DNA from: an uncultured Gammaproteobacteria bacterium | GTDB taxonomy: Bacteria; Pseudomonadota; Gammaproteobacteria; Arenicellales; JAANXG01 | DNA length: 36,592 nt | Reading direction: 5' to 3' | Assembly: GCA_945787105.1 (NCBI GenBank) | Contig: CALZGZ010000351.1 | Coordinates: forward strand, 1-36,592 | In this document: positions 24,567-34,509 of the stretch, one piece after another | Layout of the letters: each line of letters starts with the position of its first letter | How positions within the stretch are numbered: the stretch's first letter is position 1 | Program-made: the position numbers and the translations under genes | Notes under the pieces: generated by a model | Databases searched by the model: none | What the model was told of the DNA's origin: nothing | What the model saw: the letters and a program-made list of their open reading frames with translations, nothing else

Positions 24567-25074
24567 TTCGATGCTCCTAGTGCAATATGATGATGATGTG
24601 CGCGTTTTAACTGGGCCCTAGACTATGACAGTGATAACTTTAATTCAAGACGTACTGCCCTGGGCACCTAATGCCGCGGCTTGCACCAAGGATACCGGAT
24701 GATGGCGAAGGGACCGGGCGGTTGATTCCCTGCTGTTCCCCTGCTGTGCGGGGACGAGCGCCGCGCTGGAACGAAATGCATAGCCGTAGCGATGGGTTGA
24801 GTGAAGCGCAAGTCCAGGCATTCGCGACCCAGCCAGCGCCGGGATGCCTTGGTGCAATATGCGGGTTAACATAACCATAGTTTATCAATGGATAGCACCC
24901 GAGATGGGGCGTATTTGACCGACGCCGCGCGCCCTTCAGCGGTTAATCATCCGCCGCTAACAAAAATATCGTCGGTCGAGAACGAGCATAGCGGCCCTTG
25001 ATTTTCTTGACCTAACGACTTGTTACAAAGATGATACACGGCTCGCTTTCCATACGTATAGAACTGGCAATCTT
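24567..25074. other. 508-base gap before argG, half repeat-derived
   Basis: Divergent upstream region between the 31-residue peptide gene and argG. Bases 24669-24868 are repeat copy B. The remaining 200 bases before argG contain 'TTGATTTTCTTGACC' as possible -35 material but no -10 I would defend, and no clear ArgR box. ORFs listed here (24640-24888 and 24671-24874) are readings of the repeat. Confidence 0.55.
24669..24868 (+). repeat. MITE-like interspersed repeat, copy B (200 bp with imperfect terminal inverted repeats)
   Basis: The left end TAATGCCGCGGCTTGCACCAAGG and the complement of the right end (TAACCCGCATATTGCACCAAGG) align over about 22 bases with one gap and a few mismatches; the inner 11 bases TTGCACCAAGG are identical. 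The element is exactly 200 bases between these ends and contains the CCCCTGCTGTGCGGGG hairpin and the 'GAGTGAAGCGCAAGTCCAGG' block shared with copy A. It has no ORF of substance. A clear target duplication is not visible. Confidence 0.7.
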
Positions 25075-26286
<1,212 letters not shown>

Positions 26287-26457
26287 ATGCATTGCCTTGA
26301 GCAGCCGGAGATCGCATCTCTGGAATTGGATCGGCTGATCAAACTAACGACATGCTGTCACACCTTGGGACGATTAATGTTTTTATTCAGTGCAACGGTA
26401 GCAGACCGTCTATATTTTCAGTGCCCAGTCATCTGGTTACAGCGATAGGGGCGTGTT

Positions 26458-26697
26458 GTGAAGTGGCTTGATGCATTTCCCTGGAGCGTGGTGATCATCG
26501 CGGGTTTGGCGCTGGCACTTGCCCCATTTTCTCCCGAACCGCATCTGTGGGAGAAGCTAAAGATGTGGCAGGCCGGTGAGTTGAGTCGTCCGATTGATAT
26601 ATTTGATCTCGCCATGCATGCGGCGGGGCCGGTGCTAATTGTGCTCAAGGCAATGCGGAAGGTTTCGCCCACGAGTCGTCATTCTGTCGATGAATGA
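26458..26697 (+). CDS. Small conserved membrane protein (often misannotated 'RND transporter')
   Basis: 79 residues, starting at a GTG preceded by AGGGG six bases upstream. One strong span 'WSVVIIAGLALALAPFSPEP', then 'HLWEKLKMWQAGELSRPIDI' and a second hydrophobic stretch 'DLAMHAAGPVLIVLKAM'. I recognise this as a small family seen in many proteobacteria and sometimes labelled RND transporter; it is far too short to be one. The function is unknown. Its 3' end overlaps the start of the glycosyltransferase by 8 bases, so it belongs to the same transcript. Confidence 0.75.
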   Translation: MKWLDAFPWSVVIIAGLALALAPFSPEPHLWEKLKMWQAGELSRPIDIFDLAMHAAGPVLIVLKAMRKVSPTSRHSVDE

Positions 26698-27412
26698 TTC
26701 ACCTTCTTGCTCGGTCATCATTCCGATTCTAAACGAGGCTACGTTGATCCGTCCGCTGGTGGACCAACTGGTCACGGTCCGGGGGATTACCGAGATCATC
26801 GTTGTTGACGGCGGTAGCAGCGATGCGACCCTCGAGATCCTCGAGAAGATCACCGCAAGCGCCGAACATTCGCCCGCCCCTGTTATCGTGCGCGTCACGG
26901 CCAGCGAGCCTGGCCGTGCTCAGCAAATGAACCGGGGCGCGGCGCTCTCAACCGCCGACATACTTGTGTTTTTACACGCCGATACCCGGTTGCCTGCGGA
27001 TGCGCTCGACGGGCTGACCGCTGCCCACCATAGCGGCCGGGTTTGGGGACGTTTTGACGTAGATTTCGATAGCCAAAATTGGGCCATGCGGGTGATCGCC
27101 TGGTTCATGAATCACCGATCTGCCCTAACCGGTATCGCCACCGGCGACCAGGCGATATTTGTACGGCGGCATATATTCGAACAGATCGGTGGATTTCCGC
27201 AGATCCCGCTGATGGAAGACATCGCCCTGTCGAAGCAGTTGAAGCGGGCTACAAAACCCTACCGCATCCGTACCCCGGTGATTACCGCCGCGCGGCGCTG
27301 GCAGGCGCATGGCGTGCTCGCTACGATTGGGTGCATGTGGGGCAACAGACTATTGTATCGGATGGGCGTATCACCCAGTCGGCTGGCGGCTCGTTATCGC
27401 CATGTTCGATAA
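26690..27412 (+). CDS. Family 2 glycosyltransferase (TIGR04283-like)
   Basis: 240 residues from ATG 26690 ('MNDSPSCSVIIPILNEA'); the longer track start runs back into the upstream gene. GT-A fold motifs: 'VIIPILNEATLIRPL', 'EIIVVDGGSSDATLEIL', 'GRAQQMNRGAAL', the DxD-like 'VFLHADTRLP', and 'GDQAIFVRRHIFEQIGGFP' for the acceptor region. TIGR04283 proteins commonly neighbour TIGR04282 proteins, as here, where the gap is 3-6 bases. The pair has been labelled arsenosugar-related in databases, but no arsenic genes are present, so the sugar product is unknown. Confidence 0.88.
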   Translation: MNDSPSCSVIIPILNEATLIRPLVDQLVTVRGITEIIVVDGGSSDATLEILEKITASAEHSPAPVIVRVTASEPGRAQQMNRGAALSTADILVFLHADTRLPADALDGLTAAHHSGRVWGRFDVDFDSQNWAMRVIAWFMNHRSALTGIATGDQAIFVRRHIFEQIGGFPQIPLMEDIALSKQLKRATKPYRIRTPVITAARRWQAHGVLATIGCMWGNRLLYRMGVSPSRLAARYRHVR

Positions 27413-27418
27413 CCAGTG

Positions 27419-28060
27419 ATGGCGGAGGCTCCCGCTCTGCATTTGCTTGCCAAGACTCCGGTGCCGGGGCAGGTGAAGACACGGTTGCAACCACAATGCT
27501 CGGCGGAGCAGGCGGCACGCATTGCCGCTTGGTGTATTGAGCGCACCGTACACCTCGCATCAACTGCCTGGAGTGGGCCTGTCTACCTGCATGTATGGCC
27601 CACTAAACAACATCGTTTGTTTCATGATCTAGGCCAGCACTCACATATACCGGTCAAACGCCAGGTCGACGGCAACTTGGGCGCTAAGATGTATGCGGCA
27701 TTAGAGCTTGCATATCCAGGAGCGGTGATGGGCTGTGACGTCCCTCATTGTCCACCAGCAACTTTAGCGTACGCCAATCAGGCATTGCGCAAGGGCGCAG
27801 ACGTTATCGGGGCGAGCCGCGACGGCGGTTATTACTTTATCGGTTTGACACATCCCCAACGGCCGTTGTTCGAGAACTTGGATTGGGGCGACGACAAAGT
27901 TTTTCGGCGCACTTTGTCGTTAGCTGAGGAACTCGGAATCAGATTTCAGCAACTTCCGGTGTTGATCGATATTGACACCTGGGACGACATCGAACAGGTG
28001 AGTTCTTTATTCCAACCACTGCATCAACTGTTGGCGGAAGACGAATGCGGTCAGTGGTAA
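27419..28060 (+). CDS. TIGR04282/DUF2064 family nucleotidyl/glycosyltransferase
   Basis: 213 residues. GT-A nucleotidyltransferase-like fold: 'LLAKTPVPGQVKTRLQP' resembles the sugar-nucleotide-binding start of CofC/MobA-like enzymes, 'VMGCDVPHCPP' is the metal-binding D region, and 'GASRDGGYYFIGL' and 'VLIDIDTWDDIEQ' are the family signatures. A GTG three bases earlier (27416) is an alternative start. It follows the TIGR04283-like gene almost immediately and probably acts in the same pathway. It is convergent with the aldolase downstream. Confidence 0.85.
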   Translation: MAEAPALHLLAKTPVPGQVKTRLQPQCSAEQAARIAAWCIERTVHLASTAWSGPVYLHVWPTKQHRLFHDLGQHSHIPVKRQVDGNLGAKMYAALELAYPGAVMGCDVPHCPPATLAYANQALRKGADVIGASRDGGYYFIGLTHPQRPLFENLDWGDDKVFRRTLSLAEELGIRFQQLPVLIDIDTWDDIEQVSSLFQPLHQLLAEDECGQW

Positions 28061-28103
28061 CTGAGCATGATTATCACAAACGGAAATGGGGTGCGAATTG
28101 AAT

Positions 28104-28685
28104 TCAGACCTCATTTTCTCTAGCGGGAAGCGTCCCGGCTCGTAACGCTTGGTAACGCACGGTAGCAGAGAGTTCCAGCGAACATATCCATTTGTATGCC
28201 TGGTCCAAGTCATCACCTCGAGCATACATGCCATGTCCGCGGACGATCACGATAGGATATTCCCGCAGTGTCTCGCCGACCCGTTGCGGGGATTGCTCGA
28301 AGTATTCATCGTATGGCAAGTCGATCACCGGCACATGGGGGAAGTAAAGTCCGCCCTCCAAATCCGCGGGCACATAATCCCGTCCGTTCAGTGTCAATGC
28401 CACCGCATAGCTGCCGTGCGCGTGCAGGACCGCGCGCGCCTTGGGATTGTGTTGATACACCGCGCGATGCAGGGCGAGATCCGCCGACGCCCGGGGACAC
28501 GCACCTCCGGCCAGGGGACAGCGGACCAACTGCCAGCTCTGCAAGTCGTCGGCGCACGCCCCGGTGGGGGTAATCCACAGGTGTTGTGCATCACGCGCGG
28601 ACGCGTTGCCGCTATGGGAATCGTTGATTCCATGCTGACGAAGCAGGCGGTAATACCGGGTCAATTCCCGCGGTAGCGTGTTCAT
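28104..28685 (-). CDS. Class II aldolase/adducin family protein
   Basis: 193 residues. Class II aldolase signatures: 'NASARDAQHLWITPTGA' (phosphate-binding region), 'SADLALHRAVYQHNPKARAV', the zinc-binding pair 'LHAHGSYAVAL', and 'VIVRGHGMYARGDDLDQAY' with the third histidine. The family includes fuculose-phosphate aldolase, ribulose-phosphate epimerase and methylthioribulose-phosphate dehydratase (MtnB). The position of the usual catalytic Glu holds Asp ('SADLALH'), so the reaction cannot be fixed. MtnB is possible, but no other methionine-salvage gene is here. Confidence 0.85.
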   Translation of the reverse strand: MNTLPRELTRYYRLLRQHGINDSHSGNASARDAQHLWITPTGACADDLQSWQLVRCPLAGGACPRASADLALHRAVYQHNPKARAVLHAHGSYAVALTLNGRDYVPADLEGGLYFPHVPVIDLPYDEYFEQSPQRVGETLREYPIVIVRGHGMYARGDDLDQAYKWICSLELSATVRYQALRAGTLPARENEV

Positions 28686-28822
28686 ATTCCCACTAAATGC
28701 CTATATATTCGTGTTAATAAGACCTTAATCTCCACTTTATATAATCATGCCCCTTATTGTTTATAGATCGCTGATATTTAACTCTCTAATCGATTAAGTG
28801 GGATCTAATAACCGTAAATAGT

Positions 28823-31150
28823 CTAATTTAGACGTGCTGGTGCAACAGTTAATGGCTTCTCGGCCGCCTTCGCATCGAGAATCATTAACAATGGCGGCAG
28901 AAATAGGAAGTCCGCAATCAACGCGAAGGCAATGGTTATCGCGGTCAACAGGCCCATCCCGGAGTTCACCTGAAACGCCGACTGTGATAGCACCAAGAAG
29001 CCCGCCACTAAAACCACCGAGGTCACCCACAGTGCCGTGCCCACGGTCGAAAACGCATAGCGCACCGCGTCCGGGGCGGTCATATTCTCCTCGCGGCTGG
29101 CGCGCATGTACTTACTCAGAAAGTGGACCGTGTCATCGACCACAATCCCCAAGGTCATCGCGGTCACAATAGAGATCGACAACCCCACCTGACCCACGAT
29201 GATGCCCCACAAACCGAATGCCAGCGCTGCCGGCACCAGGTTCGGGATCATGCTGATCAAACCGATCTTCACCGAACGTAACACCAACACCAGAATCAAC
29301 GAGATCGCGATCAGCGCAAACGTCGTGCCCACCAGCATGCTGCGGATATTCCGTTCCGTGATGTGCGCAAACATGATATTGGGGCTGGATCCCTGGGCGC
29401 CATGCATAGAGATCGGTGCATTCTCTGTTAGCCAGTCTCGCGCGCGGCGTTCGAGGTCGAGCGTGGCCTTGGTGGACAGGCTCTCCGTGGTCACGACCAT
29501 ACGAGTAGATGATTTGTCCACATTGACCTGGTCATTGAGATCCAAACCATAGGGTAATGACATCTCGTACAGCAACAAGTACTGCGCCGCGAGCTCACGT
29601 TGCTGTGGCAAGCGATACCAAGACCCATCATCACCGTGTAGGTTCTTATTCAATCGTTTAAGCGTATCAGTCAAAGTATTGACATGGATTACTTCTGGCT
29701 GCTCGCCAAACCATTGAGCAAATTCTTCCACCGCCGAGAGAAAGTCCGGTCGCGCTACGCCACCGGACTCACCGGACTCCAGTGAAAATTGAATTGTGTA
29801 GATTCCGGTAAGGTTATCGGTAGTAAAATCCGTTGCGCGTCGGATCTCCATGGTTTCGTCGAAATATTTCACGAATTCATCATTGAATTCGTTCTTCGGA
29901 ATACATGCGAATAACAGCAGCATCAACGAACCAAAGCTCCATAAAAGCATCGTACGTCGCGCCACAACAAACTCTGCAAATCGTTCCATCGAGCGATGTC
30001 CGTGAGTTTTTTGTGGTCGCACATGGACCGGAACCACGTTCATAAATGCGGGCAAGAAAGTTACCGAAAACACGAACGCCAACGCGACGCCCATGGCCAC
30101 GATATTCCCGAGATCACGGAACGGTGGCACGTCGCTGAAATTCATACTCAAAAAACCGATGGCGGTAGTCAGCGAGGTAATGAAGATGGGTTGCAGGTTG
30201 ATACGCAAACTTTCCAAGATCGCCTCGCGCCGGCCGGAACCTTGACGCATCGCATGCACGAAATTGGTCAACACATGAACGCAGTCAGCCACCGCAAGCG
30301 TGAGAATAATCGTCGGTGATATCGCGGATGGACCGGTGAGCTTGATTCCCATCCATCCTGCCAGTCCCATTGCACTGACGATCGAAAATGCGATCACCAA
30401 CACCGTTGCTAAAGTACCGGAAATCGAACGAATTAAAGCCCAAAGCATAATGATCACGATCACGAACATGAATGGAACGAGCGTCCTTAGATCATGTTGC
30501 GCCGCCTCTGGAAACGACACGTTCATCATCACCATCCCGGTAAGGTGCACGTGGATGTCGGGAAATTGTTTGCGAAATTCGTCTGCTAATTGGCGGCCAT
30601 GACCCGCAGTCTCGGGCACTTCCAGGTCGAGCCGCTCGCCCGGTAGCTGCACCGTCACATTGATCCCGGTCACATGCCCGCGATCCGGTACCACCCGATT
30701 ACGCAGCAAAGGTTCCGCGAGCGCGATATCCCGTATGCGCCGGATGTCAGCGTCACTCAAATTCAATGCATCTGCATACAGGTCTGCAACGATTAACTCG
30801 TCACCATCCGCGTGGGTGTATTGGAAATTTGATAACGAGTCTACGCGCGAGGAGTAAGGTATCTTCCATGCCTGCTCTGTTAACCATTCGATGGCGGACA
30901 AGGTTTGACGAGAAAATACCTGCCCATCCTTCGGCGCCAGGACAAACAATACATTGTCGTACTTGGCGTAGGTATTTTGAATTGCCTCAAAGGCGTCGAG
31001 CTGCGGGTTGGTTGCGCTGAAAAAAGCGCGGTAATCCGTCGTAAACGTGAGAAAGCGCATTCCGCTCGCGGTGACTACGACGAATACCAGCGTCGCTATG
31101 ATCACCATAGATCGGTAACGAATTACCCAGCTTGCTAAGCTTGCTCCCAT
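28823..31150 (-). CDS. RND superfamily / MMPL-type exporter
   Basis: 775 residues with the duplicated RND layout: an N-terminal span ('SMVIIATLVFVVVTASG'), a periplasmic loop of about 190 residues, five spans including 'VFSVTFLPAFMNVVPV' and the sterol-sensing-like block 'ILTLAVADCVHVLTNFVHAM', then the same order again ('IVTAMTLGIVVDDTVHFLSK'). The paired D in 'VADCVHVL' and 'VVDDTVHFL' are typical proton-relay residues. Members export lipids or hydrophobic compounds. There is no membrane-fusion partner nearby, consistent with MMPL/HpnN-type pumps. The substrate is unknown. An inverted repeat GTCTAA-T-TTAGAC spans the stop. Confidence 0.9.
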   Translation of the reverse strand: MGASLASWVIRYRSMVIIATLVFVVVTASGMRFLTFTTDYRAFFSATNPQLDAFEAIQNTYAKYDNVLFVLAPKDGQVFSRQTLSAIEWLTEQAWKIPYSSRVDSLSNFQYTHADGDELIVADLYADALNLSDADIRRIRDIALAEPLLRNRVVPDRGHVTGINVTVQLPGERLDLEVPETAGHGRQLADEFRKQFPDIHVHLTGMVMMNVSFPEAAQHDLRTLVPFMFVIVIIMLWALIRSISGTLATVLVIAFSIVSAMGLAGWMGIKLTGPSAISPTIILTLAVADCVHVLTNFVHAMRQGSGRREAILESLRINLQPIFITSLTTAIGFLSMNFSDVPPFRDLGNIVAMGVALAFVFSVTFLPAFMNVVPVHVRPQKTHGHRSMERFAEFVVARRTMLLWSFGSLMLLLFACIPKNEFNDEFVKYFDETMEIRRATDFTTDNLTGIYTIQFSLESGESGGVARPDFLSAVEEFAQWFGEQPEVIHVNTLTDTLKRLNKNLHGDDGSWYRLPQQRELAAQYLLLYEMSLPYGLDLNDQVNVDKSSTRMVVTTESLSTKATLDLERRARDWLTENAPISMHGAQGSSPNIMFAHITERNIRSMLVGTTFALIAISLILVLVLRSVKIGLISMIPNLVPAALAFGLWGIIVGQVGLSISIVTAMTLGIVVDDTVHFLSKYMRASREENMTAPDAVRYAFSTVGTALWVTSVVLVAGFLVLSQSAFQVNSGMGLLTAITIAFALIADFLFLPPLLMILDAKAAEKPLTVAPARLN

Positions 31151-31612
31151 GTCAACCGCTTTGTTGTCTTGCTTTTGTTCTCACGCCCTAGAGATACCGC
31201 TTACACGCTCACTGTACAAATACACAATATCCACCACGCCATGCGCTGGTGTCTGGTGATTACGGGATCGTGGCACAGCGCGCCCGCAGTCGTGTCAATA
31301 ACGGCCAAGATACCGTTGAGTCCAGCCATGTGCCCCAGAATCCTTTGCGCCAAATCTGGCGATATGCGGGTTAGATATGGGATATTGCTTACATCAAAAT
31401 GGCGCACACTGAGGGCGTGCGCCGGCCAGTATGTTGGCTAAACGCGGCGGGTGTCAAACGGAACAGTCACAGGGTGGCAGATAGCGGATCGATGGTAACC
31501 CCCGCCGACTTGGAGGCAGGAACGGCGGTCTTGCTGTGCATGCCTTGAGACCAGATTATCTCGCTGGCCAAGCAATGGCACGCCGGCCTGGCGCATCGAT
31601 GCACCATGCAGA
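31151..31612. other. 462-base gap with a decayed repeat fragment
   Basis: It lies between the RND gene start and the trkH stop, both minus-strand. No ORF is convincing; the 68-, 75- and 90-residue entries lack family features and ribosome sites. ATATGCGGGTTA at 31362-31373, with 'AGTCCAG' about 55 bases before it, resembles the right end of repeat copies A and B. The remainder shows nothing I can name; it must carry the RND promoter. Confidence 0.5.
31318..31375 (+). repeat. Possible decayed third copy (right end) of the MITE-like repeat
   Basis: Shares AGTCCAG, CCCAG and the terminal ATATGCGGGTTA in order and orientation with copies A and B, but with many gaps. The 12-base terminal match to copy B is exact. 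Without an alignment score I hold this loosely. Confidence 0.35.
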
Positions 31613-33064
31613 CTAGCTTCGCCAAAACGTCGCGGTGAACAGCACGAGTAGTGTGAACAATTCAAGGCGTCCCAATAGCATCGCGATACTCAATATCCAT
31701 TTACCCATCATGCCAACGTTCGCATAGTTCACAGCCACCTCACCCAGCCCTGGGCCGAGGTTGTTCATACACGCGGCTACCGCGGAAAATGTAGTGATCC
31801 AATCCAAACCGGTAGCAGACACGGCCAATCCAAGCACGGTAAAGCAAAGGACATACAGTGAGAAAAACGCCCATACCGCGTGAATGACCGAATCGGGAAC
31901 CGGCTTACCGCCGACCTTAATCGCTAACAGCGCACTGGGATGAATCAATCGAACGATTTCCCGCCGAGCTTGTTTGTACAAAAGTATCGCCCGGATCACC
32001 TTAACGCCTCCTGCGGTGGATCCAGCGCACCCCCCCACAAAACTCAAGATCAATAAGAGCAACGGCAAGAAAGACGGCCACCAATCGTAACCGCCGGTGG
32101 TGAAACCAGTTGTCGTGGCGATGGAGACCACCTGAAACAAACCTTGGCGCAAGGTCTCCTCAGGAGTATCAAAGGTAGCCGCGGCGCTAAGTATTGTTAT
32201 CACCAACACGCTCGCCGCGAACAGAATTCCAACAAACACCATCGCCTCGGGATCGCTGAGATAAGCCGCTATACTGCGGGAACGCCAGCTTACAAAGTGC
32301 AACGCAAAATTGACACCGGCGATGACCATAAAGACTATCGCCACGGTGTCTATCGCGGCATTATCAAAAAACCCCAGACTGTCGTCGTGAGTGGAAAAAC
32401 CGCCAATGGCGACGGTAGAAAAGCTATGACCCACCGCGTCAAATACGTTCATCCCCGCGAGCCAGTAACTTAGAGCACAGATTACCGTGAGTCCTAAGTA
32501 GATATACCAAAGGGCTTTGGCGGTCTCCGTAATCCGCGGAGTTAACTTGGTATCCTTCATCGGCCCTGGGGTTTCGGCACGGTATAGCTGCATGCCACCG
32601 ACTCCCAACATCGGCATTATCGCCACCGCCAACACGATGATCCCCATCCCACCGAGCCACTGCAGCTGTTGACGGTAATAGAGAATGGATTTCGGCAGTT
32701 CATCAATATTGGTCAGTATTGTGGCGCCGGTTGTGGTTAGCCCGGACATCGACTCAAAAAATGCATCGGTTAGCGATAGCGCCGGCGTACTCACCAAGAA
32801 AAACGGAATTGAGCCGAAGGACGCGAGCACGGTCCAGAATAATACGACCACCATGAATCCTTCGCGAAAACGCAAGTCCCGGCTTTCACGTTTGGTGATC
32901 AACCACAAAATAAGACCCGTGACGAAGGTGGTAACAAATGCAGCGAGAAATGCTTGCGCCGCGCCATCGTTGTAGATCCAGGAAATTAAGATGGGCGGCA
33001 GAAGCGTGCTACTAAATAGCACCAGTAATACCCCCAGAACCTTAAGGACAACCTTGTACTGCAT
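31613..33064 (-). CDS. trkH: Trk potassium uptake channel subunit TrkH
   Basis: 483 residues, the same length as E. coli TrkH. It is the membrane pore of the Trk K+ system. Selectivity-filter-like loops are visible: 'ESMSGLTTTGATIL', 'HSFSTVAIGGFSTHD', 'SIATTTGFTTGGYD' and 'AVAACMNNLGPGLGEV', four repeats as expected for this MPM-type channel. 'SFVGGCAGSTAGGVKVIR' is the gating-loop region. It follows trkA by 20 bases on the same strand, forming a trkA-trkH pair, which is not the E. coli arrangement but is common in other gammaproteobacteria. Confidence 0.96.
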   Translation of the reverse strand: MQYKVVLKVLGVLLVLFSSTLLPPILISWIYNDGAAQAFLAAFVTTFVTGLILWLITKRESRDLRFREGFMVVVLFWTVLASFGSIPFFLVSTPALSLTDAFFESMSGLTTTGATILTNIDELPKSILYYRQQLQWLGGMGIIVLAVAIMPMLGVGGMQLYRAETPGPMKDTKLTPRITETAKALWYIYLGLTVICALSYWLAGMNVFDAVGHSFSTVAIGGFSTHDDSLGFFDNAAIDTVAIVFMVIAGVNFALHFVSWRSRSIAAYLSDPEAMVFVGILFAASVLVITILSAAATFDTPEETLRQGLFQVVSIATTTGFTTGGYDWWPSFLPLLLLILSFVGGCAGSTAGGVKVIRAILLYKQARREIVRLIHPSALLAIKVGGKPVPDSVIHAVWAFFSLYVLCFTVLGLAVSATGLDWITTFSAVAACMNNLGPGLGEVAVNYANVGMMGKWILSIAMLLGRLELFTLLVLFTATFWRS

Positions 33065-33084
33065 TATTATGGGTTAGGTATGCG

Positions 33085-34461
33085 TCAGATGTAGGTCACA
33101 TCAACCTGGAACAACTTTTCCACATCTTGAATATGACGTTTATCCACCATGAATAGAATCACATGATCCTCAGATTGGATCACCGTATCCTTATGCGCGA
33201 TTAACACCTCGCCATCGCGCAAAATCGCACCAATCCCGGTTCCTGGAGGTAGTGGTAAGTGGCGCACGCCCCGCCCCACCACGCGGGACGTATTCTTGTC
33301 GCCGTGGGCGACCGCCTCGATAGCCTCGGCGGCGCCGCGTCGAATCGAATGGACAGCGACAACGTCACCACGGCGAATATGCGCCAGAATACTACCTACC
33401 GTGGCGGTACGCGGCGAGATGACAATATCAATCTCTCCGTGTTCGAGCAGGTCGACATAAACGGATCGATTGATCAGCGCCATGACTCTTCTGGCCCCGA
33501 GTTTCTTGGCCAACATTGCCGACAATATATTGGCCTCATCGTTATTGGTCACAGCGCAAAACACGTCCATATTTTCGATATTCTCCTGATGCAATAATTC
33601 CTCATCTGCAGCATCACCATGCAGAATCACTGTATTGTCGAGGCCGTCCGCGATCTGCTCGGCACGCCTCAAATCTCTTTCAATCACCTTAACGTTATAG
33701 TTCTGTCCTTCGAGCTCGCGACACAGGCGAAACCCGATATTACCGCCGCCGGCTAACATAACCCGAGTGACGCTTTCATCCATCCGCCTCATTTCACTCA
33801 TGACATTGCGGATGTGTTGCTTAGCGGCGACGAAAAATACTTCATCCCCGGGTTCGATGACGGTGTCAGCCTTCGGCGTCAACACACTTTGTTTACGAAA
33901 AATCGCGGCAACACGAGCATCGATCTTGGGCATGTGTTGCCGAAGTTCGGCCAGTGGATGGCCGACCAATGGGCCACCATGATAAGCATGCACACCCACG
34001 AGTTGAATTCTCCCGTTCGCAAAATCCAGCACTTGTAGGGCACCCGGATACTCGATCAAACGCAGAATATGCTCGGTGACTACCTCCTCCGGACTGATGA
34101 TGACATCGATGGACAAACCGTCGGGACCGAAAAGCTCCTCGCAGCGGAGATAATCATTGGCGCGAATTCGTGCAATCTTTGTAGGTGTGGCGAACTTACA
34201 GGCAGCGACTTGGCACGCCACCATGTTGGTCTCATCACTATTGGTAACCGCCAACAACAGGTCGGCATCCTCGGCGCCGGCTTCCGCAAGCACCGTGGGA
34301 GATGCCGCATTTCCGACGACGGTACGTATATCGAAACGATCCTGCAATTTCCGCAGGTAACGATCATCGAGATCAACAAGAGTAATATCATTGGCTTCGC
34401 CGGCCAGGATCTCGGCACTGGACGCGCCCACCTGGCCAGCTCCAAGTATAATGATCTTCAT
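33085..34461 (-). CDS. trkA: Trk potassium uptake regulator TrkA
   Basis: 458 residues, matching E. coli TrkA. Two tandem RCK units: the first begins 'MKIIILGAGQVGASSAEIL' (GxGxxG NAD-binding) and the second 'TRVMLAGGGNIGFRLCREL', each followed by a TrkA_C domain ('VEVIIS'-type region and 'IGAILRDGEVLIAHKDTVI'). It forms a cytoplasmic gating ring on TrkH and responds to nucleotides. It sits between ntrX and trkH, all on the minus strand. Confidence 0.96.
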   Translation of the reverse strand: MKIIILGAGQVGASSAEILAGEANDITLVDLDDRYLRKLQDRFDIRTVVGNAASPTVLAEAGAEDADLLLAVTNSDETNMVACQVAACKFATPTKIARIRANDYLRCEELFGPDGLSIDVIISPEEVVTEHILRLIEYPGALQVLDFANGRIQLVGVHAYHGGPLVGHPLAELRQHMPKIDARVAAIFRKQSVLTPKADTVIEPGDEVFFVAAKQHIRNVMSEMRRMDESVTRVMLAGGGNIGFRLCRELEGQNYNVKVIERDLRRAEQIADGLDNTVILHGDAADEELLHQENIENMDVFCAVTNNDEANILSAMLAKKLGARRVMALINRSVYVDLLEHGEIDIVISPRTATVGSILAHIRRGDVVAVHSIRRGAAEAIEAVAHGDKNTSRVVGRGVRHLPLPPGTGIGAILRDGEVLIAHKDTVIQSEDHVILFMVDKRHIQDVEKLFQVDVTYI

Positions 34462-34509
34462 TGCATTACCTGAGCAAACGGGTTGTTGTTGTCGCTTTCG
34501 TTTTCGCCG

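Noticed and set aside
28149-28676. 175-residue plus-strand ORF
   Set aside because: Antisense of the class II aldolase gene; no family features of its own.
28819-28831. GTCTAA-T-TTAGAC inverted repeat at the RND gene stop
   Set aside because: One-base centre cannot form a hairpin of that length; noted in the gene entry but not called a terminator.
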